Assembly: GCA_964435595.1 (NCBI GenBank)
Contig: CAYSZV010000001.1
Span: 66,777-130,776, forward strand
Source: Izemoplasma sp964435595
GTDB lineage: Bacteria > Bacillota_I > Bacilli_A > Izemoplasmatales > Izemoplasmataceae
DNA length: 64,000 nucleotides
Reading direction: 5' to 3'
Below the pieces are notes generated by a model, which worked only from the letters and a program-made list of their open reading frames with translations, was not told where the DNA came from and searched no databases. Below, piece after piece: positions 41,206 through 49,444 of this stretch. Position 1 is the first letter of the stretch; each line of letters begins with the position of its first letter. Position numbers and translations under genes: made by a program.

Positions 41206-41824
41206 GGTTAAATCTTTCTTTCGCTATTTAGGAAAAGTGTTTGCAAAATTTTTTAACAAGCACAGCGTAAAAGAAAATTTAAAATTCATTGGATTACTAC
41301 TACTAATTTATATTGTCATTACCTTGGCACTGCGTTTTATACCGTTTTTCCAACAATATAACACATATACAATACGAACTGATAGTATGGAACCAGTCTT
41401 AATGATAGGTGACCTAATTGTTGTAGAAGATATCAATCCCAAAGATATTAAAGTGGGAGACATTATTGCGTTTCATGTTGATGTAACAAATGATGGAGAA
41501 GATGATGTAATTATTCATTATATAGATGAAATAATAAATTATGATGAAGATACTTTAGTTTATAAATCAAAACCCGAAATTTCAAACTTACAAGATAGAT
41601 GGACAATTGAAGAACAAGACATTATTGGTATTTATGCTTACAAAGTAGAGAATGTTGGTAAAATGTTGTTGTTTCTAAATTCATGGATTGGTAGAATTAT
41701 TTTACTAGTTGATATTGTTCTTGTGTGGGTTATAGTTGATCTATTATTTGGTACCTCAAAGAAAGCAAACAAAGACAAGAATTTGAACAATGAAAGTGCA
41801 GAAAAAGAAGAAATTCGAATTTAG
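41198..41824 (+). CDS. ER-type (SipW-like) signal peptidase I
   Basis: A 208-residue membrane protease with one N-terminal segment (about 29-49) and one near the C-terminus. Catalytic Ser63 in YTIRTDSMEPVLMIGDLIVV; the general base position holds His107 (VIIHYIDEI) instead of Lys, the mark of ER-type/SipW enzymes. The GDIIAF box precedes it. SipW in B. subtilis matures TasA and TapA; here it follows two candidate substrates. Start chosen at ATG 41198 overlapping the leader peptide; in-frame ATG 41171 and TTG 41168 lack ribosome binding sites. Confidence 0.88.
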   Translation: MIKVKSFFRYLGKVFAKFFNKHSVKENLKFIGLLLLIYIVITLALRFIPFFQQYNTYTIRTDSMEPVLMIGDLIVVEDINPKDIKVGDIIAFHVDVTNDGEDDVIIHYIDEIINYDEDTLVYKSKPEISNLQDRWTIEEQDIIGIYAYKVENVGKMLLFLNSWIGRIILLVDIVLVWVIVDLLFGTSKKANKDKNLNNESAEKEEIRI

Positions 41825-41900
41825 AGGAATTTCTTCTTTTTTAATAAATTTTATTCATACAATCTAATTTATATTTCATATAGATAAGACCGTACTTATG

Positions 41901-41909
41901 TGATATAAT
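41901..41909 (+). promoter_or_regulatory. Extended -10 promoter of the small membrane protein gene
   Basis: TGATATAAT, about 30 bases before the ATG at 41941, with AGGAGG between. Confidence 0.55.
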
Positions 41910-41940
41910 AGGGTTAACAAAAAAAATCAGGAGGTAGTGA

Positions 41941-42153
41941 ATGAAAGATTATGTGAAGTTTATAGACGGTTTACCATGGATTGCAAAAATTTTAGTAGCA
42001 CTTTTTTTAGGACCACTTGCATTCGGGATTTATAGAATCGCAAAAGGGAAAGTTATTTTAGGTTTATTGTGTATTTTTATTTTCTTCTGGGTATTCGTTT
42101 GGGTTGACCTTATAAGTATCCTATTAAACAAAAAGCTTGTTTGGTTAGTTTAG
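41941..42153 (+). CDS. Small membrane protein (TM2-like)
   Basis: A 70-residue protein with two hydrophobic helices (about 15-32 and 38-60) joined by a short basic turn (YRIAKGK). The layout resembles TM2-domain or YqaE-type small membrane proteins, without firm motif support. Ribosome binding site AGGAGG is good, and it is followed by a strong bidirectional terminator. Function unknown. Confidence 0.7.
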   Translation: MKDYVKFIDGLPWIAKILVALFLGPLAFGIYRIAKGKVILGLLCIFIFFWVFVWVDLISILLNKKLVWLV

Positions 42154-42162
42154 TAAAAAGAT

Positions 42163-42192
42163 AAAAACAGAGCTATTAGCTCTGTTTTTTAT
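42163..42192. terminator. Bidirectional terminator
   Basis: ACAGAGCT/AGCTCTGT stem with a 3-base loop, A5 before and T6 after. It serves the small membrane protein gene and the convergent FAD oxidoreductase. Confidence 0.9.
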
Positions 42193-43775
42193 TTTAGAAT
42201 AGTTTCTAATATGATTTTAGCAACTTTGATTCCATCAATTGCAGCAGATACAATCCCTCCAGCATAGCCCGCTCCCTCTCCTGTTGGGTATAGGTGTTTA
42301 AAGTTTGTGCTTTGCATAGTATCTTTTTCTCGGGATATTCTAACTGGGGAAGAGGTTCTAGATTCCACACCAGTAAACAATGCATCTTTAGAATCAAATC
42401 CTGCTAATTTTTGTCCTAGCTTGGGAATCGCTTCAATGAATGCTTTGTTAATTTCTTCTGAATAAATGGTTCTCAAATTTGCAAACTCAACACCAATTGA
42501 ATAACTAGGCAAAACCTTCCCTAGTTTATTTGTTTTTTTATTATCCATAAAATCTACAAGAAGTTGAATTGGGGCATTATAATTACTACCACCTAAAACA
42601 AAAGCAGATTTCTCGATGTTCCTTTGAAATTCAATTCCTGCTAACGGATGAGAACTACCAAAATCTGTTTCATTCACAGTAACAAGCAATGCACTGTTTG
42701 CATTGATCTTATCTCTTTCATATTCACTCATACCGTTGACAACGACCATTCCTTCTTCTGACGCAGATGGTACCACCAAGCCACCTGGACACATACAAAA
42801 TGTATATATTCCCTTTCCATCTTTAGTTTGATGTGTTAACTTATATTCTGCTGCCCCTAATTTAGGATGGTTGAAATTCTCGCCATACTGTGTTTTGTTA
42901 ATTTCTGATTGTCTGTGTTCAATACGGAAACCAACTGCGAATGGTTTTTGCTCTATATGACATTGATTCTGATACAGCATTTCTATTGTATCTCTCGAAC
43001 TATGTCCTATCGCTAAAATTACTTCATCATAATATAGTTCTTCACTATTTACAGTAAGTAATATTCCTTCATTATGTGGTTTAATGTTTGATACTCTAGA
43101 CTCAAAGTGAATGGTTGAACCTAAGGATTCAATCTCTTTTCTGATATTTTTCACTACATTAACCAACCTGTCAGTACCAATGTGTGGATTGTTTACATAC
43201 AAGATTTCCTCAGGTGCACCAGCTTTTACAAATTCTTCAAAAAGCCATTTGCCAATTGGGTCTTTTTTTCTATTGGTAAGCTTTCCATCTGAAAAAGTAC
43301 CTGCTCCGCCTTCCCCAAATTGAATATTTGAATTTACATTTAGTTTTCTTTCGCTGTTAAATCTATTGATTGAATCAATTCTCTTATCAACTTGTTCTCC
43401 TCGTTCATAAACAGTGATATTAACACCAGCTCTAGCAAATGTTAAAGCTGAGAACATCCCTGCAGGACCAAAGCCAACAATTGCAATTTTTTTATTCTTA
43501 TCATAATTATTTCTGAGAAAATCCATTTGATCTTCTTTTTCTATATATTGTGAAACGTTTTGTATGTTTTTAATTAGTGTTTCTGATTCATTTTCTACAT
43601 TTACAATAAAATTATACACAAAAAAGATATCATGTTTCTTTCTTGCGTCAAGAGACCTTTTTTGAATTGAGTAATCTATCACTTGAGATGTTTCAATACG
43701 GAGTTTCTTTGCAATAATTGTTTTTAGTTCCTGATTATTATTAATACTAACTTTCAATTGTGATATTAGCAACAT
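42189..43775 (-). CDS. FAD-dependent oxidoreductase, COG2509 type
   Basis: A 528-residue flavoprotein. Start at ATG 43775, 5 bases after GAGGTGA; the frame runs upstream to 43823 without a binding site. An N-terminal domain of about 75 residues (QLKVSINNNQELKTII) precedes the FAD fold (KKIAIVGFGPAGMFSALTFARAG, about 93). Then NIQFGEGGAGTFSDGKLTNRKKDP and the C-terminal YPTGEGAGYAGGIVSAAIDG are hallmarks of uncharacterised FAD dehydrogenases of this orthologous group. The substrate is not known. Monocistronic. Confidence 0.9.
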   Translation of the reverse strand: MLLISQLKVSINNNQELKTIIAKKLRIETSQVIDYSIQKRSLDARKKHDIFFVYNFIVNVENESETLIKNIQNVSQYIEKEDQMDFLRNNYDKNKKIAIVGFGPAGMFSALTFARAGVNITVYERGEQVDKRIDSINRFNSERKLNVNSNIQFGEGGAGTFSDGKLTNRKKDPIGKWLFEEFVKAGAPEEILYVNNPHIGTDRLVNVVKNIRKEIESLGSTIHFESRVSNIKPHNEGILLTVNSEELYYDEVILAIGHSSRDTIEMLYQNQCHIEQKPFAVGFRIEHRQSEINKTQYGENFNHPKLGAAEYKLTHQTKDGKGIYTFCMCPGGLVVPSASEEGMVVVNGMSEYERDKINANSALLVTVNETDFGSSHPLAGIEFQRNIEKSAFVLGGSNYNAPIQLLVDFMDNKKTNKLGKVLPSYSIGVEFANLRTIYSEEINKAFIEAIPKLGQKLAGFDSKDALFTGVESRTSSPVRISREKDTMQSTNFKHLYPTGEGAGYAGGIVSAAIDGIKVAKIILETILK

Positions 43776-43828
43776 ACCTGTCACCTCTTCTTCATTTTCT
43801 ATATTTAGTTTACCACAGTTCACATCAC

Positions 43829-43857
43829 AAAAAAACAGACTCTTGCAGTCTGTTTTT
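43829..43857 (-). terminator. Intrinsic terminator between two minus-strand genes
   Basis: ACAGACT/AGTCTGT with a 5-base loop, A run and T run on both sides; ends transcription of the 64-residue protein gene. Confidence 0.85.
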
Positions 43858-44052
43858 TTAAGGTCTAATTACGATTCCAATCACCAAAGCAGCAATACCC
43901 CAAATAATAACAAAAACTATAAGTCCAGTTTTCCCCATCATTTTTTCCATCACTTTAAATTTCCCCATATTCCATATAAATGGGGGCTTCAATAGTCCAA
44001 TCAAAATACATAAAACACCATAAATTATTAAAACGATCGATAATGTTTCCAT
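43858..44052 (-). CDS. Small two-helix membrane protein
   Basis: A 64-residue protein with two hydrophobic segments (about 3-25 and 42-62) around a basic loop (KFKVMEKMMGK). AAGGAG lies 6 bases before the ATG. I do not recognise the family. It has a long leader from a strong promoter at 44346, which also covers a broken small frame. Confidence 0.65.
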   Translation of the reverse strand: METLSIVLIIYGVLCILIGLLKPPFIWNMGKFKVMEKMMGKTGLIVFVIIWGIAALVIGIVIRP

Positions 44053-44186
44053 ACATTACTCCTTATATTTCTTATAACAGGCAAGCAGAGGAGGTACTTA
44101 TTTAAAACAATGTTTCTCTTTACTTCCAAAATCTACTAACTCTTTAATTCTTTTTATACTATGTTACAAGAAAAATATAGTCTAAT

Positions 44187-44301
44187 TCAAAAAACTATTA
44201 ATGCATAAAATAAATAAAAATAAGATAATATTGCAAATAGATTCATTACTAAAAACGTTAAAACAAACTCCTCTGCATCACCTGGTGCTGCTTTTGGGCA
44301 A
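44187..44301 (-). pseudogene. Possible frameshifted small membrane peptide in the leader
   Basis: On the minus strand AAGGA is followed 8 bases later by TTG and a CCCAAAA run; after a one-base shift at that run the frame reads PKAAPGDAEEFVLTFLVMNL and on to a hydrophobic end ALIVF and stop. As it stands, the TTG frame stops after 7 codons. It may be a decayed 37-residue membrane peptide. The rest of 44053-44390 holds only AT-rich leader and a 9-base inverted repeat (GCAGAGGAG at 44086 and its complement at 44269). Confidence 0.35.
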
Positions 44302-44346
44302 GTTATAATTCCTTATAATAATCATTACATCATCTTATACACTTAC

Positions 44347-44375
44347 ATTATACTACCAAACAAGATATTATTCAA
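44347..44375 (-). promoter_or_regulatory. Promoter for the small membrane protein transcript
   Basis: On the minus strand TTGAAT, 17-base spacer, TATAAT. It would start a leader of about 290 bases before the ATG at 44052. It overlaps nothing but the 3' border of the methyltransferase gene. Confidence 0.65.
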
Positions 44376-44390
44376 GCATCTAGTGTTTTA

Positions 44391-45179
44391 CTAGTTTCGT
44401 TTTCTAATTAAAAAGCACAATGTATTACTGGTCTTACGTTTTTTTGACCCATATGTATTTGAAAAGACATTGACGATTTCAAAGCCACTATCTTCGAGGA
44501 GTATTCTCATTTCCTCTTCGTCATAACACTTATCTCGATTATAATACTCAATAACAGAATCCCCTTTGATATCAAACACATTCAAAACCAATTTCAGTTT
44601 AGGATATGTGATTGTTTTCTTTGTCACATGCACTTCCCCTTTTGAAAAGAAACCACCTGTTTCAGTAAACTGTTTATACTCTTCTTTTTGTTTATCGAAC
44701 CAAGCATATGACATCACATCAAATAAAAACAGTCCATCTTCTTTCAAGGTATAATATAGATTCTTCAAAAATGAAGACTGCGAAATCGGGTCCATTGCAC
44801 CAAAATCGCAATAAATCATCATTCCAAAATCAATCTTCTTACGAAGAAGTTCTGACACATAGTTCATTTCAACATATTCGACATTAGAATTCATCTTTTT
44901 TGCATATTCAAGGGAATGAGTAGAAACATCGACACCTGTAACGTCATAGCCTTTTTGTTGTAGCAAATCAGTATACAATCCTGGACCACAACCAAAATCA
45001 CAGATAACATTTTTACCACCTAAAAGCGAATCGATAAATTCGACAGTTTTTTTAATTGTTTCAGGTTTTCTGCTTGCAGCATCAGTATTGGGATCAAGAT
45101 GCGCTTCCAGCATATTGCTCGCAATATATGGATCTGTCCAAAAAACTACCGTTGTAGACTTACTATATGGATTAATCAT
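44391..45179 (-). CDS. Class I SAM-dependent methyltransferase
   Basis: A 262-residue methyltransferase. SAM motif I is NVICDFGCGPGLYTDLL (about 57), motif II VTGVDVSTHSLEYAK, and the later post-motif region GLFLFDVMSYAWFDKQ. The N-terminus FWTDPYIASNMLEAHLDP is shared by a subgroup of small-molecule methyltransferases in Firmicutes. No substrate can be assigned. AAGGAGG lies just before the ATG, and the gene is divergent from the P-loop gene at 45296. Confidence 0.9.
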   Translation of the reverse strand: MINPYSKSTTVVFWTDPYIASNMLEAHLDPNTDAASRKPETIKKTVEFIDSLLGGKNVICDFGCGPGLYTDLLQQKGYDVTGVDVSTHSLEYAKKMNSNVEYVEMNYVSELLRKKIDFGMMIYCDFGAMDPISQSSFLKNLYYTLKEDGLFLFDVMSYAWFDKQKEEYKQFTETGGFFSKGEVHVTKKTITYPKLKLVLNVFDIKGDSVIEYYNRDKCYDEEEMRILLEDSGFEIVNVFSNTYGSKKRKTSNTLCFLIRKRN

Positions 45180-45295
45180 ATGTTCCTCCTTTATAAAAGG
45201 TATTTATATTTTAATTATACCATACTTTATTTTTCTCTATATCACAGTATATGTGTTAAAATATATGTAGTGCTTAATAAAAAAGGAGTGATATT

Positions 45296-46147
45296 ATGAG
45301 CATAGCTTATTTTATCGAAGGTATTCCAGGTAGCGGAAAAACTACATATGCCCAACGATTGTATGATTATTTAGTATCACAAGGGAAACATGTCGAACTA
45401 TATAACGAAGGGGATTTACATCCAATTGATTTAGCATGGTGCTCTATCACTTCAAAGAACAATTTTGATGAATTATGTGAAACACACTCAAGTTATAGAG
45501 AGCAAATTCTATCTCACTCCAAGTTTTTAGGTGACACAGTCGTTACAGCGTACACAAAAGTAAAAGTGAAAGATGCAGATGTATCTTTATATGATGACTT
45601 TGCACTATATGAAATTTACCGTACAAACGATTTTCAACATTTTAAGGATACACATTTGTCTTTATGGAAAACGTTCAACACATCTCATGAGAAGGACACA
45701 ATATACATATTTGAGTGTATCTTCATACAAAACCATATTAATGAATTACTACTTAAGTTTAGTTTAACTAGAAAACAGATGCTACTTTACTTTCAAGATT
45801 TAATCGGATCACTAAGTGGTATTGAAACCTATGTACTATATATAAAGCCAATGAACATCAAAGAAACATTTGATTTCGTCATTCAAGAACGCAAATCTTA
45901 CAATATTAACTATAAAGATTGGATTGAACTGGTGATTGAGTATTTGGAAAAAACTAAAGAAGGTCCGAAACTTGGATATTCCGGGTATGAAGGTGCATTA
46001 AAATATTTCACAGACAGACAAGAAATAGAATGTAAAATACTCCCAAAACTAAACACAAAATCAATCATCTTCGAACATCATGGAGATTATAATAAAGTAT
46101 TCCATGATATTACCAACTATGTTAACAAAACAGATATCTCTCAATAG
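45296..46147 (+). CDS. P-loop NTPase of unknown function
   Basis: A 283-residue protein. Walker A GIPGSGKTTYAQRLYDYL is at the N-terminus (about 9-16), as in small kinases; IYIFECIFIQNHINELL at about 140 could be a Walker B/lid region. The rest (EEGD-type LYNEGDLHPIDLAWCS and ERKSYNINYKDWIELVIEYL) resembles uncharacterised Firmicutes proteins annotated as adenylate-kinase-like or AAA proteins. A phosphotransferase role is likely but the substrate is unknown. Ribosome binding site AAGGAG; an extended -10 (TGTTAAAAT) lies upstream. Confidence 0.82.
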   Translation: MSIAYFIEGIPGSGKTTYAQRLYDYLVSQGKHVELYNEGDLHPIDLAWCSITSKNNFDELCETHSSYREQILSHSKFLGDTVVTAYTKVKVKDADVSLYDDFALYEIYRTNDFQHFKDTHLSLWKTFNTSHEKDTIYIFECIFIQNHINELLLKFSLTRKQMLLYFQDLIGSLSGIETYVLYIKPMNIKETFDFVIQERKSYNINYKDWIELVIEYLEKTKEGPKLGYSGYEGALKYFTDRQEIECKILPKLNTKSIIFEHHGDYNKVFHDITNYVNKTDISQ

Positions 46148-46162
46148 ATATCTGTTTTTATT
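46130..46162 (+). terminator. Intrinsic terminator after the P-loop gene
   Basis: ACAGATATCT/AGATATCTGT stem with a 6-base loop, followed by T5. The stop codon is in the loop. Confidence 0.9.
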
Positions 46163-46227
46163 TATATATTGTAAAGTTTGAAATTGTTTGATATTATCAA
46201 CTTGTTATATAGAAATAGAGGTGAATA

Positions 46228-47400
46228 ATGCAATCTATAAGAAAATTGTATCGCATTGGTAGAGGCCCTTCGAGTTCTCACACAATGGGACCAGAAAGAA
46301 TTTGTCAAATATTCAAAGACCAATATCCTGGAGAACACTATAAAGTCATTTTATATGGTTCTTTAAATCTTACAGGAAGAGGCCATTTAACTGATTGGAT
46401 TATAAACGAAACACTAATCAACGTGGATATAGAGTGGAGTTTAGACCCTGTTGAACACCCAAATACAATGGATTTGTTTTCCTATACAGGTGACACAATT
46501 ATAGGACAAGATCGTTATTACAGTATTGGTGGAGGTAGTATCCGTAAAAAAGGTGACGTACACATCTCTGAAGATGATGTGTACCCTCATAAAACATTTG
46601 CTGAAATACGTAATTATTGTGAATCTAATAATCTGAAATTATATGAATATGTCTACCAATTTGAAGATAATTCATTTAGGGACTTTTTAAATGATATTTG
46701 GAATGCAATGAAAGTATCTATCAACGAAGGTCTTCATCAAGAAGGAACCCTTCCTGGAGGACTCGAAGTCTCTAGAAAAGCAAGGAATTTATTGTATAAG
46801 CCGAACTCTAGAAGCAACACAGCATTAAGATTAGTCAGTGCATATGCTTATGCGGTTAGTGAAGTAAACGCTTCTGGTGGAGTTGTAGTAACCGCTCCTA
46901 CGTGTGGTGCAAGTGGTGTGTTACCAGCTGTATTGTATTATCTCCGTGATATTCAAAAATTTAGTGATGCAAAAATTATCGATGCCTTGGCAACAGCTGG
47001 ATTAATTGGAAATATTGTAAAACACAATGCGTCAATTAGTGGTGCAGAAGCCGGATGTCAAGCCGAAATAGGAACAGCTTGTTCAATGGCTGCCGCTGCT
47101 CATTCTGAATTGTTTAATAATGATATTGACAAAACTGAATATGCTGCTGAAATTGCATTGGAACATCATCTAGGGTTAACATGTGATCCCGTAAGAGGCT
47201 ATGTACAAATACCTTGTATCGAACGTAACGCTGTTGCTGCAATTAGAGCAATAAACGCAAGTGAGTTGGCATACTTATTAATGGGAAGTAGAAAAATATC
47301 ATTTGATATGGTTGTGGAGACAATGAGACAGACTGGGTTAGATCTAAATGAGCAATATAGAGAAACCGGTGTTGGTGGTCTGGCAAAATACTATAAATAA
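46228..47400 (+). CDS. L-serine dehydratase, iron-sulfur type, single chain
   Basis: A 390-residue enzyme, beta domain first then alpha domain. The N-terminal GRGPSSSHTMGPERIC is the beta-domain signature, and SGGVVVTAPTCGASGVLPAVLYY with GAEAGCQAEIGTACSMAAAA gives the Cys ligands of the [4Fe-4S] cluster; the family's third Cys is in LTCDPVRGYVQIPCIERN. It deaminates serine to pyruvate and ammonia, an energy-yielding step in fermenters. Fused single-chain forms occur in proteobacteria and Bacteroidetes, while Bacillus has two subunits; this one is short. AGAGGTGA precedes the ATG. Confidence 0.94.
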   Translation: MQSIRKLYRIGRGPSSSHTMGPERICQIFKDQYPGEHYKVILYGSLNLTGRGHLTDWIINETLINVDIEWSLDPVEHPNTMDLFSYTGDTIIGQDRYYSIGGGSIRKKGDVHISEDDVYPHKTFAEIRNYCESNNLKLYEYVYQFEDNSFRDFLNDIWNAMKVSINEGLHQEGTLPGGLEVSRKARNLLYKPNSRSNTALRLVSAYAYAVSEVNASGGVVVTAPTCGASGVLPAVLYYLRDIQKFSDAKIIDALATAGLIGNIVKHNASISGAEAGCQAEIGTACSMAAAAHSELFNNDIDKTEYAAEIALEHHLGLTCDPVRGYVQIPCIERNAVAAIRAINASELAYLLMGSRKISFDMVVETMRQTGLDLNEQYRETGVGGLAKYYK

Positions 47401-47441
47401 CAATTGCCAATCAAATCGAATTTTCAAATACATTTAGTTAC

Positions 47442-47477
47442 AAAAAAAAGAACTTAAATTTAAGTTCTTTTATTTTT
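47442..47477. terminator. Bidirectional terminator
   Basis: Perfect palindrome AAAAGAACTTAAA/TTTAAGTTCTTTT between convergent genes with flanking A and T runs; covers the stop codon of the GntR gene. Confidence 0.8.
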
Positions 47478-47847
47478 GTTGATACAATTCAGTAATTAAT
47501 TCGATTAATTCTTCTTTTGTTATCCCCATTGTTTTATACAATGAAATATCTTCCTTCAAAGATTTCTTAATTGTGTCAATCTTTTTTTTGTCAAGAGAAG
47601 CCTTTGTACTTTTCTCAACATATGAACCTTTGCCCTTTACTGTATAGATATATCCGTTTCTTTCCAACAATTCCCACGTTTTTTTAATTGTGATTATACT
47701 CACTCTTAATTCTTTTGCCATCACTCTGATTGAGGGCAACAAAGAATCAGATACCAAGTCTCCATTTAAAATTTGTGATGAGATTTGGTCATATAACTGT
47801 TGATAGATCGGTGTTTGTGATGTTGTTCTTACAACGACATTCTTCAT
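47470..47847 (-). CDS. GntR-family regulator, YtrA type
   Basis: A 125-residue repressor-type protein: winged helix at residues 10-75 (TPIYQQLYDQISSQILNGDL, SLLPSIRVMAKELRVSIITI) and a short C-terminal helical tail of about 45 residues with no effector domain, the YtrA subgroup. These usually control ABC transporter genes in the same operon, as here (ATPase, permease, regulator). Likely operator: repeat sequences around 49341-49372 at the operon promoter. Confidence 0.92.
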   Translation of the reverse strand: MKNVVVRTTSQTPIYQQLYDQISSQILNGDLVSDSLLPSIRVMAKELRVSIITIKKTWELLERNGYIYTVKGKGSYVEKSTKASLDKKKIDTIKKSLKEDISLYKTMGITKEELIELITELYQQK

Positions 47848-48482
47848 TATCTAATACTTTCATAATTGTGAATTGATTTTTTAACAGTTATAAACATTAA
47901 CAGGGCAGATAGTACAAGAGCAATTGCTACAATAATCCATTGTGTTGATATATCACCTTCAAAGATGTTTCTCATAAACTCATATTTAAACACTCCAAAT
48001 TCCAGTATGAAGCTATATATCAATGTAACTACAACACCTAATATAACTGGTTTTCCAAAGAAATATGCAGTTTTAAAATACTGAGGAAAAAACAAAATAT
48101 TGAAGATTGCATACAACAGGATCATCATACCAAAGAATGCAACATTGATGTCAAAGAACCAATTCGCTTGTCCATACAAACGATTGTGAATCATTCCAAA
48201 TATCAATGCAGTTACGATGTGAATTCCTTGTATAATTAAGATGGCAGAAATTTTTGCTTGAACGATACTTTTTTTCGTTACTGGCAGCATTGCATTGAAA
48301 CTATTATCTTGTCTCGCAGTATATCCTGCACAAATTTGTGAAATAGAAATCCAAAAGAAATACATAAATACAAAACTATAAATCCATCCCGGTATAAACA
48401 TCAAACAAGCAAGTAAAATCGGTAACAAAAAGAAAAACCAATGAACTGATAATCTCAGTTCTTTATATAGTAAGTTACTCAT
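47847..48482 (-). CDS. ABC-2 type permease of the YtrA-type operon
   Basis: A 211-residue membrane protein with about six hydrophobic segments, no ABC motifs. It abuts the ATPase gene by one shared base and the regulator by one, so the three are coupled. The N-terminus LLYKELRLSVHWFFFLLPIL and ARQDNSFNAMLPVTKKSIVQAKI follow the pattern of BcrB/ABC-2 exporters (a short cytoplasmic loop with P-V-K-K). It likely exports or excludes an envelope-active compound. Confidence 0.85.
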   Translation of the reverse strand: MSNLLYKELRLSVHWFFFLLPILLACLMFIPGWIYSFVFMYFFWISISQICAGYTARQDNSFNAMLPVTKKSIVQAKISAILIIQGIHIVTALIFGMIHNRLYGQANWFFDINVAFFGMMILLYAIFNILFFPQYFKTAYFFGKPVILGVVVTLIYSFILEFGVFKYEFMRNIFEGDISTQWIIVAIALVLSALLMFITVKKSIHNYESIR

Positions 48483-49324
48483 TATAACACCTCTTTCCCT
48501 GCATAATAGATCATAATTTCATCTAACGATGGTTGTCCATAATTAACTTCATCATTTTGAATATCATCTGTCTTAATCAATCCGTTAAATCCAAATGCGT
48601 TTTCTTTATATTTAATCATATGATCCTTTACAAGATTCAATTGTTCTTTCGTACCGTTGACAATACGATATTTGTCTAACAAATCATCTTTCGAACAACT
48701 TTCAATCATTTTTCCTTCTTTTATAAAGGTGATATAATCTGCGCATTTTTCGAGATCACTTGTTATGTGTGTGGAAAAGAGAATACTAACATTACCGTCT
48801 TCTACGATTGATTGAAATACTTCCAATAAGTTATCTCTTGCAACAGGATCAAGTCCACTTGTAGGCTCATCAAGAACCAATAATTCAGCATGATGCGACA
48901 GTGCCAAAGCAATAGAATATTTCATTTTCATCCCTTTGGATAGTTCGTCCATCTTTTTAGTCACATCTAAATCAAATAACTTGGTATATTTCATATATGA
49001 TTCTTCATCCCACTGTGGATAGAATCTTTTATATACTTTCGTTATATCTTTCAGTTTACTCTTTGGATAAAACGAGTCACCCGATACAAACCCAATTTCC
49101 TTTTTCACTTCAATTTCATTTTGATCTATGTCTTTGCCAAGAACATAAACACTCCCTGAATCTTTCTTTATTACATTTAATAACGACTTTATTGTTGTCG
49201 TTTTCCCTGCACCATTCTCACCAATAAATCCCATAATATAGCCTTTTGGTATACTGAATGAAACATCATTTAATAAGAACTTCTCATATTTTTTTGTTAA
49301 ATTTTTAACAACTAAACTGTCCAT
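48482..49324 (-). CDS. ABC transporter ATPase, YtrB-like
   Basis: A 280-residue ATPase of the BcrA/YtrB group. Start at ATG 49324, 8 bases after AGGAG; the upstream GTG is in that site. Walker A GENGAGKTTTIKSLLN, Q-loop GFVSGDSFYPKSKL, signature ELSKGMKMKYSIALALS (LSKGM in place of LSGGQ, typical of this group), Walker B LLVLDEPTSGLDPVARD, switch FSTHITSD. A C-terminal extension of about 60 residues is usual. With the permease it forms an exporter controlled by the GntR protein. Confidence 0.93.
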   Translation of the reverse strand: MDSLVVKNLTKKYEKFLLNDVSFSIPKGYIMGFIGENGAGKTTTIKSLLNVIKKDSGSVYVLGKDIDQNEIEVKKEIGFVSGDSFYPKSKLKDITKVYKRFYPQWDEESYMKYTKLFDLDVTKKMDELSKGMKMKYSIALALSHHAELLVLDEPTSGLDPVARDNLLEVFQSIVEDGNVSILFSTHITSDLEKCADYITFIKEGKMIESCSKDDLLDKYRIVNGTKEQLNLVKDHMIKYKENAFGFNGLIKTDDIQNDEVNYGQPSLDEIMIYYAGKEVL

Positions 49325-49340
49325 TTTTCTCACTCCTTAT

Positions 49341-49390
49341 GTGTGTCTACTGCACATACACAGTATATACAGCGGAATTATATTTGTCAA
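49341..49390 (-). promoter_or_regulatory. Promoter and probable GntR operator of the YtrA-type operon
   Basis: On the minus strand TTGACA (49385-49390), 17-base spacer, TATACT (49362-49367). Immediately downstream are inverted repeats: CTGTATATACTG and TGTGT followed by ACACA. Such dyads next to the -10 are expected sites for a YtrA-type autoregulator. Confidence 0.7.
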
Positions 49391-49409
49391 CACTTTTAAT
49401 CAAACTATT

Positions 49410-49438
49410 TAAAAAGAACTTTCAATTGAAAGTTCTTT
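49410..49438 (-). terminator. Intrinsic terminator after the DUF2207 gene
   Basis: AAAGAACTTTC/GAAAGTTCTTT (11 bp, AATT loop) followed on the minus strand by T5. Confidence 0.85.
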
Positions 49439-49444
49439 ATATTA

